Origin: Chloroflexi bacterium 54-19
Lineage (GTDB): Bacteria > Chloroflexota > Chloroflexia > Chloroheliales > Chloroheliaceae
Reading direction: 5' to 3'
DNA: 54,871 nucleotides
NCBI GenBank assembly: GCA_001898225.1
Contig: MKTJ01000065.1
Span: 1-54,871 of the forward strand
The position numbers and the translations under genes are program-made. Under the pieces are notes generated by a model that did no database searches, was not told the origin of the DNA, and worked only from the letters and a program-made list of their open reading frames with translations. Positions 8,697 to 17,661 of this stretch are shown here, one piece after another. Position 1 is the stretch's first letter; every line of letters begins with the position of its first letter.

Positions 8697-10763
8697 TTAT
8701 TTAACCAGACGTAAATGCCCGCGGGACCGGACCGCCGGTTCCGAGGCTGGCGCGGTTTTCGAACCTTTTGAAGTCCTGGCTTGCGAAGTCCTGGCCTGGG
8801 CGGTTTTAACTTGTGAGGTCTCGGACTGGGTCCTGGCAGTCGCCGGGAAGTTCCGGCTCTGCTCAAATTGTTGTTCGAGTTCGTCGAACTCCGCTGCTTC
8901 CTCGGCGTCTTCCGGTTCGTCCTCGTCTTCGGGGACCAGGAGGGAAGTCCCATTACTATTAACGGAATGCAATTCAGTTTTGGTGGTTTCGAGTAAGGCA
9001 ACCGCCGGGGCCGGGAGGGCCTGGGGGTCGAGTTCGCGGAACTGGCCTTCTTCTACGTCGGCCAGGAAGTCGGCGGCATCAATAATCGTGTAGCGGTAGC
9101 CCTGCTCGGTCAGGAACAACTGGCGGTTGGCCGCGAAGTCCTGGTCTTTGGTGTCGCGCGTAACGATTGAATAGAAGTAGGCCGCCTGGCCGTCCTCTTT
9201 GGGACGCAAAATCCGGCCCAGGCGCTGGGCTTCTTCCTGGCGCGACCCGAACAGGCCGGAAACCTGGATAGCCACGTTGGCGTCGGGCAGGTCAATCGCG
9301 AAGTTGGCGACCCGGCTGACCACCAGCACTTTTAACTCGCCGGTCTTGAATTGCCCGTAGAGCTTGGCCCGTTCCTGGTTGGGGGTCTTGCCGGTAATCA
9401 GGGGCGCGTCGATTATCCGGGCGATGCGTTCGAGTTGCTCGATGTACTGCCCGATGACCAGCACGTGGTCTTCGCGGTGTTTTTGGAGGATTTGATAGAG
9501 GATTTCATATTTGCGGCTGTTAGTCGAGGCCAGCCGGTACTTGACCCGGTTGTCTTCTTCCAGGACATATTCCATACGCTCGCCGGAAGGGAGTTCGGTC
9601 CGTATCTCGAAACATTCGGCGGTGGCAATCCAGCCCTGGGCTTCCAGTTCTTTCCAGGGCATGTCGTATTTCTTGGGACCAATCAGTGAGAAAACGTCAC
9701 TCTCGCGGCCATCCTCGCGGACGAGGGTCGCGGTTAAGCCCAGGCGGCGTTTGGCCTGGATTTCGGCGGTCACCCGGAAGACCGGGGCGGGCAGCAGGTG
9801 GACCTCGTCATAGATAATCAGGCCCCAATCGTGGCTGGTAAAGAGTTGGAGATGGGGGAATTCGCCGACCTCGCCCGTCTCTTTATTGACCGTGAAGGGC
9901 CGGTAGGTAATTACCTGGTAGGTCGTCACGGTGATAGGCCGGATTTCCTTGCGCTCACCGGTATACTCGCCAATCTGGTCGGGCGTGATGTTGGTCTTAT
10001 CGAGGATTTCGTTTATCCACTGGCGGACCGCAATCGTGCTGGGGGTCAGAATCAGGGTGTGGCATTGGAGTTTGTCGAGGACACCCATCCCGACGACGGT
10101 TTTACCCGCGCCACAGGGCAACACCACGACCCCGCTCCCGCCGCTATAACTTCCCTCGGCGTAAAAGGCCCCGACCGAGTCGTCCTGGTAGTCACGCAGG
10201 CCAAAGGGCCGTCCCGAAAGGGTCGTTTCGCGCAGGGTGATTTCGAGCGGGGTACCGGGGTTGTACCCGGCCAAATCTTCCGCCGGGTAGCCGAACTGGA
10301 CCAGGGCCTGTTTGATATAGCCGCGTTTGGCGGGGTCTACCTGTAAAGTTTCTTCGTTCAGCCGCTGGATAATAAAGGGCTGGATGTTCTTGTTGCGCTC
10401 GACTTCCATTAGCAGCAGTTTGTCGCTGCTCTTCAGGACCAGTTTGTCATCCTCGTAAAGGAGTTTGATGCGACCGTAGCGCGAGATATAGTCTTTGATG
10501 TCGGCCAGGATGTTGGAAGGAACCGGAAATTTGCTAAAACGGGCCAGGGCCTCGGTAATCGTTTCCGCGCCGACCCCGGCAGCAGCGGCGTTCCAGAGCG
10601 AAAGCGGCGTGATACGGTAGGTGTGAATATATTCGGGGCTTTTCTCAAGCTCGGCAAAGCGGCTCAGTTCGTCGCGAGCGTCCTCGTAAAGCGGGTTATT
10701 AACCTCTAAAAGTACCGATTTATCGCTCTGAATAATTAAAGGGTTCGCGGGATTATAGCTCAC
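8697..10763 (-). CDS. XPB-type DNA repair helicase
   Basis: A 688-residue SF2 helicase. An N-terminal XPB/Ssl2-like domain (NPLIIQSDKSVLLEV, SPEYIHTYRITPLSLWNA) precedes the motor domains: Walker A PCGAGKT, Walker B DEVH, then GLTATLVREDGRE with the RED motif typical of XPB, and motif VI QEEAQRLGRILRP. Bacterial XPB homologues unwind DNA 3'-5' and are linked to repair, sometimes with a Bax1-like nuclease, which is not present here. The last ~90 residues are acidic and then basic (EDEDEPEDAEEAAEF, TSQARTSKGSK), an unstructured tail. The start is GTG at 10763, followed by a gene-internal TATAAT. Confidence 0.9.
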   Translation of the reverse strand: MSYNPANPLIIQSDKSVLLEVNNPLYEDARDELSRFAELEKSPEYIHTYRITPLSLWNAAAAGVGAETITEALARFSKFPVPSNILADIKDYISRYGRIKLLYEDDKLVLKSSDKLLLMEVERNKNIQPFIIQRLNEETLQVDPAKRGYIKQALVQFGYPAEDLAGYNPGTPLEITLRETTLSGRPFGLRDYQDDSVGAFYAEGSYSGGSGVVVLPCGAGKTVVGMGVLDKLQCHTLILTPSTIAVRQWINEILDKTNITPDQIGEYTGERKEIRPITVTTYQVITYRPFTVNKETGEVGEFPHLQLFTSHDWGLIIYDEVHLLPAPVFRVTAEIQAKRRLGLTATLVREDGRESDVFSLIGPKKYDMPWKELEAQGWIATAECFEIRTELPSGERMEYVLEEDNRVKYRLASTNSRKYEILYQILQKHREDHVLVIGQYIEQLERIARIIDAPLITGKTPNQERAKLYGQFKTGELKVLVVSRVANFAIDLPDANVAIQVSGLFGSRQEEAQRLGRILRPKEDGQAAYFYSIVTRDTKDQDFAANRQLFLTEQGYRYTIIDAADFLADVEEGQFRELDPQALPAPAVALLETTKTELHSVNSNGTSLLVPEDEDEPEDAEEAAEFDELEQQFEQSRNFPATARTQSETSQVKTAQARTSQARTSKGSKTAPASEPAVRSRGHLRLVK

Positions 10764-10807
10764 CGGGCAATACCGTCCTTCCGAATTCGCTTACAAAATC
10801 AAGCGAT

Positions 10808-10816
10808 ATTATACCA
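10808..10816 (-). promoter_or_regulatory. Extended -10 box of the XPB helicase gene
   Basis: On the minus strand TGGTATAAT (TATAAT at 10808-10813) is a perfect extended -10 box, about 45 nt before the GTG start. No matching -35 is visible, as expected for extended -10 promoters. Confidence 0.5.
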
Positions 10817-10895
10817 TGTTTAGCTCATTTAACCTAAAATCCCGGCCTTTTTAGTTCGGGGGAAATGGAAAGTGTATATAGTTCATGTTTAGTTT

Positions 10896-11432
10896 TTATG
10901 TGATTTTGGGGTTTCTCCACACAGGGTTATCCGAATAGTAACCTTTAACTCCCAGACATATCGTTGTGCAATATTTTGATTTTTCAAAATCTTCTTTGAA
11001 CCAATCTTCATCTTGATATTCGTCGTCACCTATAAAATCGTTTGGTGTTGCTTCTCGCCATAAAGCTAATTCGAGGGCCGGAAAGACATAAGAATATCCC
11101 GAAAATTGGTTATCCTCATCAAAAGGAGTTTCCTTGGAAATAAGAACTGCCAGGTTGTCCATTTCAATTGGAAAAAGGTCGATTCCCTTATAGATGAGTT
11201 TAATTTGAGCTGAATTTGTAATTTCTATAAAATCAATCGTTGAATCTTTGTCTGAATAACTAACCATCAAGATACCATCTGGATAGTAGAAGCCTCTCTC
11301 ATCATTATTCTTGGAGCTTCTTAGCAATTCATTTACTGGTTCCATACCCAATGCCCGATTCACTTGCTCCTTGGTAAAGCCAAACTTAATTGGACCAATA
11401 CCTATTCCTGGTATTATTTCAAAAGTGACCAT
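10896..11432 (-). CDS. Hypothetical protein, AT-rich, immunity-like
   Basis: A 178-residue cytosolic acidic protein with no signal peptide or membrane segment. It opens IIPGIGIGPIKFGFTKEQVN, a pattern (IKFGxTKxxV) seen in small proteins linked to toxin immunity, and has acidic stretches (FIGDDEYQDEDWFKEDF). I do not recognise a firm family. Base composition is clearly more AT-rich than its neighbours, which suggests recent transfer. The RBS AAGGGGGA precedes the ATG at 11432. No toxin gene is adjacent. Confidence 0.7.
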   Translation of the reverse strand: MVTFEIIPGIGIGPIKFGFTKEQVNRALGMEPVNELLRSSKNNDERGFYYPDGILMVSYSDKDSTIDFIEITNSAQIKLIYKGIDLFPIEMDNLAVLISKETPFDEDNQFSGYSYVFPALELALWREATPNDFIGDDEYQDEDWFKEDFEKSKYCTTICLGVKGYYSDNPVWRNPKIT

Positions 11433-11581
11433 GCCAAATTCCCCCTTTACACAAATAAAGTTAGCAATTCAATGCTTAGCTTTCTTTTAACCTAAACTTT
11501 TACAACCCGAATATAGTAAACCACATTTCTTCCCAAAAAATAATTTCCAAATTTGTTCTACAAAATCTTTTTGGCCGGGTA

Positions 11582-11610
11582 TTGACAACCGAAAAAAGGG
11601 GCGCTATACT
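11582..11610 (+). promoter_or_regulatory. Near-consensus sigma-70 promoter of the ROK/sugar operon
   Basis: TTGACA (11582-11587), 17-nt spacer, TATACT (11605-11610). Transcription should start near 11617. That is only 5 nt before the first possible ATG (11622) and 32 nt before the in-frame ATG at 11649, which therefore looks like the real start unless the mRNA is leaderless. Confidence 0.75.
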
Positions 11611-11648
11611 TACTTTATTCAATGAATGAAGAAAGTAGAAAAACGCTG

Positions 11649-12863
11649 ATGAAGTCAAAAAACGGACCGGCTAACCGCCAGCTAATACGCGACATTAACC
11701 AGAACAGCCTCTTGAACCTCATCAAGACCGAAGGCCCGGTAGCCCGGACCCGCCTGGCCGAGCTTTCCGGTTTGAGCCTGGCAACCATCAGCTATATCAC
11801 CGGCGACCTCCTGGAGCGCAATCTGTTGCTCGAAAGTGGGGCCGCCGAATCGACCGGGGGCCGCAAGCCGGTCCTGCTCGAAATCCGGCCCGAAGGCGGT
11901 TTCGCTATCGGTTTGAAATTGACCGAATACGAAATAATCGCGGTTATCCTCAATCTGAACGGTGAAATCGTCTATTCGGAGCGCTATTCTTTCGAGTTGC
12001 GCGACCATGGCAAGCAGGCGATTTTTTTGCTCGCCGAACAGGTCCAGGCCCTTATCGGGCGGAGCGGTCTCGCCCGCGCCAAGATGATCGGGTTGGGCCT
12101 CGGCATGCCCGGTCTTATCAATAGCGAGAAAGGCATCTGCATCGACTCGCCTATTCTCGGCTGGTACGACGTGGCTATCAGCGAACCGCTCGGCGACCTG
12201 CTCAACATGCCGGTCTACGTCGATAACGATGTGAACAGCCTGGCAATCTACGAAAAGTTATTCGGCCAGGGCCAGCCATTCGACCATTTCCTGACCATCA
12301 CTATGGGGCGCGGCGTGGGTCTCGGCCTGGTGATAAACGGCGATGTCTACCGGGGCGGCCTGGGGGGAGCCGGAGAGTTCGGCCACACGACTGTAATAAT
12401 TGATGGCCGTCAGTGTGAATGTGGCAATTTGGGCTGTCTGGAAGCGTACGCCTCGGACTGGGGCATTCTCCATACGGCCCAGGAAATGCGCGGCGAGGAA
12501 ATACCCGCCAATTCTTTACAGGCACCCGAACACGAAATCTTGCGCCTGTTGGACCAGGCCAGGGCCGGAGATATTGTGGCCCTGGAAGCTTTCCGTTTGG
12601 CCGGAAAGCTGCTGGGGGTCAGCCTGGCAAACCTGGTGAACCTGCTCAATCCCCAACTGGTCTTGCTCTCCGGTTCGGGGGCGGGAGCCGGGTCTATCCT
12701 GTTCGACCCGATGCACCAGGCCCTCGAAGCCCATACCTTCGCCCGGTTAGGTCAGGAAATGCGGCTGGCTATCGAACCCGCCGGGGACGAAAGCTGGGCC
12801 AGGGGCGCGGCCAGCCTGGTGCTGCGCCAGTTCTTCCTCTCGCCGGTCAACGGCGGAATCTAG
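11649..12863 (+). CDS. ROK-family transcriptional repressor
   Basis: A 404-residue protein (413 if the ATG at 11622 is used). The N-terminal winged helix (TRLAELSGLSLATISYITGD) is followed by a sugar-kinase-like ROK domain with the glycine-rich MGRGVGLGLVINGDVYRG, the sugar-contact motif GAGEFGHT, and the zinc motif CECGNLGCLEAY. ROK regulators of this shape (NagC/XylR/Mlc type) bind DNA and respond to a sugar. It is the first gene of the alpha-glucoside cluster and probably represses it; the near-consensus promoter right in front suggests regulated strong expression. I prefer 11649 because GAAAG lies at a proper distance and the leader is otherwise too short. Confidence 0.9.
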   Translation: MKSKNGPANRQLIRDINQNSLLNLIKTEGPVARTRLAELSGLSLATISYITGDLLERNLLLESGAAESTGGRKPVLLEIRPEGGFAIGLKLTEYEIIAVILNLNGEIVYSERYSFELRDHGKQAIFLLAEQVQALIGRSGLARAKMIGLGLGMPGLINSEKGICIDSPILGWYDVAISEPLGDLLNMPVYVDNDVNSLAIYEKLFGQGQPFDHFLTITMGRGVGLGLVINGDVYRGGLGGAGEFGHTTVIIDGRQCECGNLGCLEAYASDWGILHTAQEMRGEEIPANSLQAPEHEILRLLDQARAGDIVALEAFRLAGKLLGVSLANLVNLLNPQLVLLSGSGAGAGSILFDPMHQALEAHTFARLGQEMRLAIEPAGDESWARGAASLVLRQFFLSPVNGGI

Positions 12864-12922
12864 CTCGTCAGAACCATGCAGCACGAAAATCTAAAAAAAT
12901 CTTCCAAGGATGGGGGCGTACG

Positions 12923-13822
12923 ATGGCAGTAGTTAGTAAGAAAGTTGGCGAAAAGAACTGGGTCCGGCGGCTGTGGATTACCTTTTTCCTGGGGCCGCAC
13001 CTCATCGGGATGCTGGTCTTCCTGGTCATCCCGATTCTGGCCTCTTTCGTCCTTTCCTTTGCCGAGTGGGACTTGCTCACCCCGGCCCGCTGGCTCGGCC
13101 TTGACAACTACGCGGCCCTTTTGGGCTCCGCCGACTTCTGGGACGCCCTTAAACATACCTTCTATTTTATCTTCGGTTATCTGCCGCTGGTCCTTGTCCT
13201 CGGATTGGGGCTGGCGCTGCTGATGAACAAGAATTTGCGGGTCCGCCTGGTCTTCCGGGTCGCCTTCTTCCTGCCCGTCGTTTCGGCCTGGGTCGCGGTG
13301 GCCCTGTTGTGGAAATGGCTGCTCAACCCCCGCTATGGCCTGGTCAACTGGCTGCTGGGGCTGGTCGGTATCGAAGGGCCGGGTTGGATTTTCGACCCCA
13401 ACTGGGCCATGCCCTCGATAATCCTGGCAAGCGTCTGGAAAGACCTCGGTTTTGTGATGATGATACTGCTGGCCGGGTTGCAGGGCATTGCCCCTGACTA
13501 TTATGAAGCCGCCAGCCTCGATGGGGCCGCCGGTTTCAGGATGCTCCGCAGCATCACCATCCCGCTGCTTTCGCCGACCATCTTCTTTGTGGTGGTTATC
13601 TCGCTGGTAAATTCCTTCCAGGTCTTCGACCAGGTCTATGTAATGACGGCGGGTGGTCCTGCCGGTTCGACCCAGGTGCTGGTCGGCGAAATCGTCAACA
13701 ATGCCTTCCGCTACAGCCGTTTCGGTTACGCCTCGGCGATGTCGTGGGTCTTGTTCGCCCTGATATTCATCGTCACGCTGGTCCAGTTGTGGCTGCAAAA
13801 ACGGATGGTCCATTACCAGTAA
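12923..13822 (+). CDS. ABC sugar transporter permease, MalF type
   Basis: A 299-residue inner-membrane permease starting MAVVSKKVGEKNWVRR at 12923. It has six predicted membrane segments (ITFFLGPHLIGMLVFLVIPI is the first) and the EAA loop YYEAASLDGAAGF that docks the ATPase. The frame is open much further upstream, to 12419, but that part overlaps the ROK gene and reads as non-protein-like sequence; the ATG at 12923 gives the normal family length. It pairs with the MalG-type permease downstream and the binding lipoprotein. Family: carbohydrate uptake CUT1. Confidence 0.9.
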   Translation: MAVVSKKVGEKNWVRRLWITFFLGPHLIGMLVFLVIPILASFVLSFAEWDLLTPARWLGLDNYAALLGSADFWDALKHTFYFIFGYLPLVLVLGLGLALLMNKNLRVRLVFRVAFFLPVVSAWVAVALLWKWLLNPRYGLVNWLLGLVGIEGPGWIFDPNWAMPSIILASVWKDLGFVMMILLAGLQGIAPDYYEAASLDGAAGFRMLRSITIPLLSPTIFFVVVISLVNSFQVFDQVYVMTAGGPAGSTQVLVGEIVNNAFRYSRFGYASAMSWVLFALIFIVTLVQLWLQKRMVHYQ

Positions 13823-13921
13823 TTCCTGCCCGGTACGTTTTAGCAAACCCGGCCCGACTTGCCGGGGTCAGGACAAGAAAAGAAATCGAACATTATTTGC
13901 TCAGGAGCGCAGGGTAGCAAA

Positions 13922-14815
13922 ATGCAAGCAGAAAATCACGGGAAACCAATGACCTATATAACCTCGAACCCCCGGACCACCAACCTGGCAAGCACTCTAA
14001 AAATCGTGCGGACGGTCCTGGTTTACCTGGCCCTGGTGGCAGCGGCCCTGTTTGCGGTCTTCCCGTTCCTCTGGATGCTTTCGACCTCGTTTAAGACGGC
14101 CAGCGAGGTGACGACTACCAGCCCGACCCTGTTTCCGGCCAACCCGACCCTGGCGAATTACGCCGCGATTGCCGACGCTTTCCCGGTCTGGCGTATCCTT
14201 TTTAACAGCGTGCTGGTGGCGGTCATAACAACCCTGGCCCAGCTTTTGTTTTCGGCGATGGCCGCCTTTGCCTTTGCCCGCATCCCTTTCAGGGGGAGCG
14301 GCCTCCTGTTTGTGATTTACCTGGCGACCCTGATGATACCCTCGCAGGTCACGATTACGCCCCTTTTCATCCTGATGACAGGGCTGGGCTGGGTCAACAC
14401 CTACCAGGGCCTGATTTTACCCGGCGCTTTTAGCGCCTTTGGAGTTTTTCTCTTGCGCCAGTCCTTCCTGAGCTTCCCCAAAGAGTACGAGGAAGCGGCT
14501 AACCTGGACGGCGCGAGCTACTGGACGGTTTTCTTACGGCTGGTGCTGCCGCTATCGGGTCCGTCCCTGGCGACCCTGACCGTACTCAGCTTCATGAGCG
14601 CCTGGAATAGTTTTCTCTGGCCGCTCTTTGTCACACGCGACGCCGAAATCATGACGCTCCCGGTGGCCCTGGCAACCCTGCAAGGCCGCTGGACAACCCA
14701 ATGGAACCTGGTAATGGCCGGGGCGGTCCTGGCCGTGTTACCAATCATCACGCTCTACCTGTGCGCGCAACGTTATTTCGTACAGGGTCTGACTTCCGGG
14801 GGCCTTAAAGGCTAG
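13922..14815 (+). CDS. ABC sugar transporter permease, MalG type
   Basis: A 297-residue permease with the EAA motif EYEEAANLDGASYW and the six-helix pattern of CUT1 MalG proteins (the conserved start of the core is FPFLWMLSTSFK). The ATG at 13922 has AGGAG/AGGG (13903-13914) upstream; a TTG further up in frame (13859) is less likely. It forms the channel with the MalF-type protein. No ABC ATPase gene follows, so a shared MsmK-type ATPase encoded elsewhere must energise the transporter. Confidence 0.9.
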   Translation: MQAENHGKPMTYITSNPRTTNLASTLKIVRTVLVYLALVAAALFAVFPFLWMLSTSFKTASEVTTTSPTLFPANPTLANYAAIADAFPVWRILFNSVLVAVITTLAQLLFSAMAAFAFARIPFRGSGLLFVIYLATLMIPSQVTITPLFILMTGLGWVNTYQGLILPGAFSAFGVFLLRQSFLSFPKEYEEAANLDGASYWTVFLRLVLPLSGPSLATLTVLSFMSAWNSFLWPLFVTRDAEIMTLPVALATLQGRWTTQWNLVMAGAVLAVLPIITLYLCAQRYFVQGLTSGGLKG

Positions 14816-14927
14816 TTCCGGCCAAATTTTCAGGTCGTTACCACCATGAAGGTCAGACCTTACTTTAGTGCTGAGTTTTTTAGACGGGCAAATCGATTGT
14901 CCTTAAAATCGAGGAGGATTTAATAAG

Positions 14928-16364
14928 ATGGAAACCCGAATGAGTTTTATTCGGCCTTTTATGGGGTTGGTCGCCGGGTTAATGCTGGCCCTGGTGATGG
15001 TGGCCTGCGGCGATAACACCGCGACGACTGCTCCTGCTGCAACCACCGCCCCGGCTGCGACTACCGCTGCTGCGGCAACCACGGCGGCTGCTACAACCGC
15101 CGCCGCTACGAGTGCTGCGGCTACTACGGCGGCGGCCACCACCGCTGCAACTACGGCTGCTGCCACAAGTGCGGCTGCGAACGCCGCCCCGGTTACGATT
15201 ACCTATTTCACATTCTCGGCGGCTCCCGACCACCTCAAAGACCTGGATGCCATGATTAAGGCTTTCAACGCGGTCTACCCGAATATCACGGTCAAGGTTG
15301 AAACGGCGTCTTACGACACCTATTTCACCAAGTTGCAGACCCTGGTCGCCAGTAATACCGCCCCGGACGTTTACGAGCTTAACTACGAAAACTTCGTGAG
15401 CTACGCTAACAAGGGCGTCCTCTACGACATGTCTTCGCTGGCCTCCGCCGACAAGACCTTCGAACCGAGCATCTTCTACCCGCGGGCTTACACCGCCTTC
15501 GCCCAGAACGGCAAACAATACGGTCTGCCGGAAAGTTTCTCGGACGTGGTCCTCTACTACAACAAAGATCTCTTTGACAAAGCCGGGGTAGCTTATCCGA
15601 CCGATAGCTGGACCTGGAAGGATGAAATCGCCGCCGCCCAGAAGTTGACCGACGCGAAAGCGGGAGTTTGGGGCACTTACCAGCCGGTGCAGTTCTTCGA
15701 GTTCTACAAGATGATTGCCCAGAACGGCGGCGCGATGTTCGACGCCAGCGGCAAACCGACCGTCAACAGCCCCCAGAACGTTGAAGCCCTCAAGTTCATG
15801 CTCGATAAGTTTAATACCTACAAAGTCAGCCCCGGTGAAGCCGACCTGAGCAGCCAGCCCGACTCTGATACTGCCCTCTTTAAGGACGGCAAGCTGGCAA
15901 TGTGGCGGAGTGGTATCTGGAACTTTGGCGCCGTCAAAGACGCGACTTTCAAATGGGACATCGCCCTGGAGCCCGGCAACACCACCAAGGCGCACCAGTT
16001 CTTCGCCAACGGTATCGTGATTTCCAGCAAGACCGCCCAGGCCGACGCCGCCTGGAAATGGGCCCGCTTCTTCACTTCCAGCACCGAAGCAGCCAAAATC
16101 CGGGTCGCGGCCAGTTGGGAACTCCCGGCCCTGACCGACCAGTCGCTTTTTGACCAGTACCTGAAGCAGACGCCCCCGCCCAGCCGCCAGATTGTCTTCA
16201 AGGCCCTCGAAACGGCTGTGACCCCGCCGGTTATCGACCGCGAGAGTGAGTTGCAGGACGCGACCACCAAAGAGTTAGCCAAAGCCAAGCTCGGCCAGGA
16301 AACGCCCCAGCAAGCCCTCGACAATTTGCAGGAACAGGTGACGAAGCTGCTTCAACCGAAGTAA
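14928..16364 (+). CDS. Sugar-binding lipoprotein of the ABC transporter
   Basis: A 478-residue extracytoplasmic solute-binding protein (SBP family 1). The signal peptide ends in VMVAC with Cys27 as the lipid anchor. Residues ~31-86 are an Ala/Thr-rich linker made of repeated TTAAAT-type units, coded by imperfect ACC/GCT/ACG repeats. The binding domain begins PVTITYFTFSAAPDHLKDLD and includes YYNKDLFDKAGVAYP, typical of CUT1 sugar binders. The strong RBS GAGGAGGA lies at 14911-14918. Position after the two permeases points to oligosaccharide (alpha-glucoside) uptake. Confidence 0.92.
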   Translation: METRMSFIRPFMGLVAGLMLALVMVACGDNTATTAPAATTAPAATTAAAATTAAATTAAATSAAATTAAATTAATTAAATSAAANAAPVTITYFTFSAAPDHLKDLDAMIKAFNAVYPNITVKVETASYDTYFTKLQTLVASNTAPDVYELNYENFVSYANKGVLYDMSSLASADKTFEPSIFYPRAYTAFAQNGKQYGLPESFSDVVLYYNKDLFDKAGVAYPTDSWTWKDEIAAAQKLTDAKAGVWGTYQPVQFFEFYKMIAQNGGAMFDASGKPTVNSPQNVEALKFMLDKFNTYKVSPGEADLSSQPDSDTALFKDGKLAMWRSGIWNFGAVKDATFKWDIALEPGNTTKAHQFFANGIVISSKTAQADAAWKWARFFTSSTEAAKIRVAASWELPALTDQSLFDQYLKQTPPPSRQIVFKALETAVTPPVIDRESELQDATTKELAKAKLGQETPQQALDNLQEQVTKLLQPK

Positions 16365-16394
16365 GCTCACCTCTACCAGACAGGTAAGGACACG

Positions 16395-17585
16395 ATGACC
16401 GACCTTTTAATCTCTCCTCAACTCGGACAACCGGGACCGCCTGCGGGCGGTTCCCCGGTTGCAACCCGGCTCGACCGGGCGGCCCTGCGCGAACTGGCCC
16501 ACCACAGCCGGGAAGTTTTACAGGCCGGGCAGGCCGAAACCGGGGCCCTCATAGCCTCGCCGGCCTTCACGGTCTACCGCTACTGCTGGTTGCGGGACGG
16601 GGCCTTTTGCGCCCACGCCCTCGACCGGATCGGGCAATCGGGCCAGGCCGTGGCCTTCTTTCGCTGGGTGGGCAGGACCCTGGCCGGGCAAGAGGCCAAA
16701 GCCGAGTCCGCGCTTACCCGGTTTGCCACCGGGGAGAAGCTTTCCGCCGCCGATTTCCTCAATACCCGGTTCACCCTCGAAGGGACCGAGGAAACCGGCG
16801 AAGAGGAGTGGTGGAACTTCCAGCTTGACGGCTACGGCACCTGGCTCTGGGCCTTTGGCGAACACCTGCGGCGCGCTCCCAACGAAAAGCTGCGGGAGGA
16901 ACTGCGCCCGGCGGTCGAGTTGACAGTGCGTTACCTGTCGGCTTTCTGGCGGTTGCCCAACTACGACTGCTGGGAGGAAAATGTCGATGATGTCCACCCC
17001 GCTACCCTGGCCGCGATTTATGGCGGTCTGGTCGCGGCGGTCAAACTCTACCCGTCCAACCCGGTCTGTCTCGAAGGCAAAAAACAGGCTAACGCCCTGC
17101 GCCGTTTCGTGCGGGCCAATGGCCTGCTGGAAGGAAGCCTGGTAAAATCACTGGGACGTGAGGACGTGGACGCCAGTTTGTTAGGGGCGGGTGTGCCTTA
17201 CGGCCTCTTTCCACCACGCGGTAAAATCATGTTAAAGACCCTCGACCGGATTGCGAAGGAACTGGTCGCACCGGACGGTGGGGTCTATCGCTACCGCAAA
17301 GATGTCTATTTCGGCGGCGGAGAGTGGCTGCTCCTGACGGCCTGGCTTGGCTGGTACTACACCCAGGCCGGACAGCGCGAGAAAGCCCTGGACTGTCTCC
17401 ACTGGGTCGCCCGGCAAGCTCGACCCAACGGCGACATGCCCGAACAGGTTACGAACTACCTGCTGGCCCCCGAACACCGCCAACCCTGGGAAGAAAAATG
17501 GGGTCTGTCGGCCAGCCCGTTGCTCTGGTCGCACGCCATGTACCTGGTTTTGTACACGAACCTTTTTGGCGAAGGCCGCCTTTAG
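16395..17585 (+). CDS. GH15 glucoamylase-like glycosidase
   Basis: A 396-residue (alpha/alpha)6-barrel enzyme of glycoside hydrolase family 15. Motifs are YRYCWLRDGAF (family Y-R-Y-x-W-x-R-D), QLDGYGTWLWAF, the general acid in YDCWEEN (about E194) and the general base in DMPEQV (about E350). It lacks the N-terminal beta-sandwich domain found in many bacterial GH15 enzymes, so it is short. There is no signal peptide; it likely acts in the cytosol on imported isomalto- or malto-oligosaccharides, releasing glucose from non-reducing ends. It lies 30 nt after the binding-protein gene and before the GH31 gene, in the same orientation. Confidence 0.88.
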   Translation: MTDLLISPQLGQPGPPAGGSPVATRLDRAALRELAHHSREVLQAGQAETGALIASPAFTVYRYCWLRDGAFCAHALDRIGQSGQAVAFFRWVGRTLAGQEAKAESALTRFATGEKLSAADFLNTRFTLEGTEETGEEEWWNFQLDGYGTWLWAFGEHLRRAPNEKLREELRPAVELTVRYLSAFWRLPNYDCWEENVDDVHPATLAAIYGGLVAAVKLYPSNPVCLEGKKQANALRRFVRANGLLEGSLVKSLGREDVDASLLGAGVPYGLFPPRGKIMLKTLDRIAKELVAPDGGVYRYRKDVYFGGGEWLLLTAWLGWYYTQAGQREKALDCLHWVARQARPNGDMPEQVTNYLLAPEHRQPWEEKWGLSASPLLWSHAMYLVLYTNLFGEGRL

Positions 17586-17661
17586 GGTAAACCGGCCAAA
17601 TTTCTCAAAAGTGTGACTGACCGGAAAAAACGACAAAAGGCTACCGATAAAAGAGTTATCT

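Noticed and set aside
12419..12922. Upstream extension of the MalF frame into the ROK gene
   Set aside because: It overlaps the ROK coding sequence in another frame, reads as Gly/Pro/Arg-rich filler, and the ATG at 12923 gives the normal permease length.
12860..13846. 328-codon minus-strand frame
   Set aside because: It mirrors the MalF permease and consists of Gln/Asp/Arg-rich nonsense typical of the complement of hydrophobic codons.
15010..15190. Repeated ACCGC/GCTGC units that might be taken for a CRISPR or tandem repeat
   Set aside because: The units are imperfect codon repeats coding the Ala/Thr linker of the lipoprotein; there are no spacers.
14979..15995. 338-codon minus-strand frame
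   Set aside because: It is antisense to the sugar-binding lipoprotein; its Ser/Arg/Gly repeats arise from the Ala/Thr linker read backwards.
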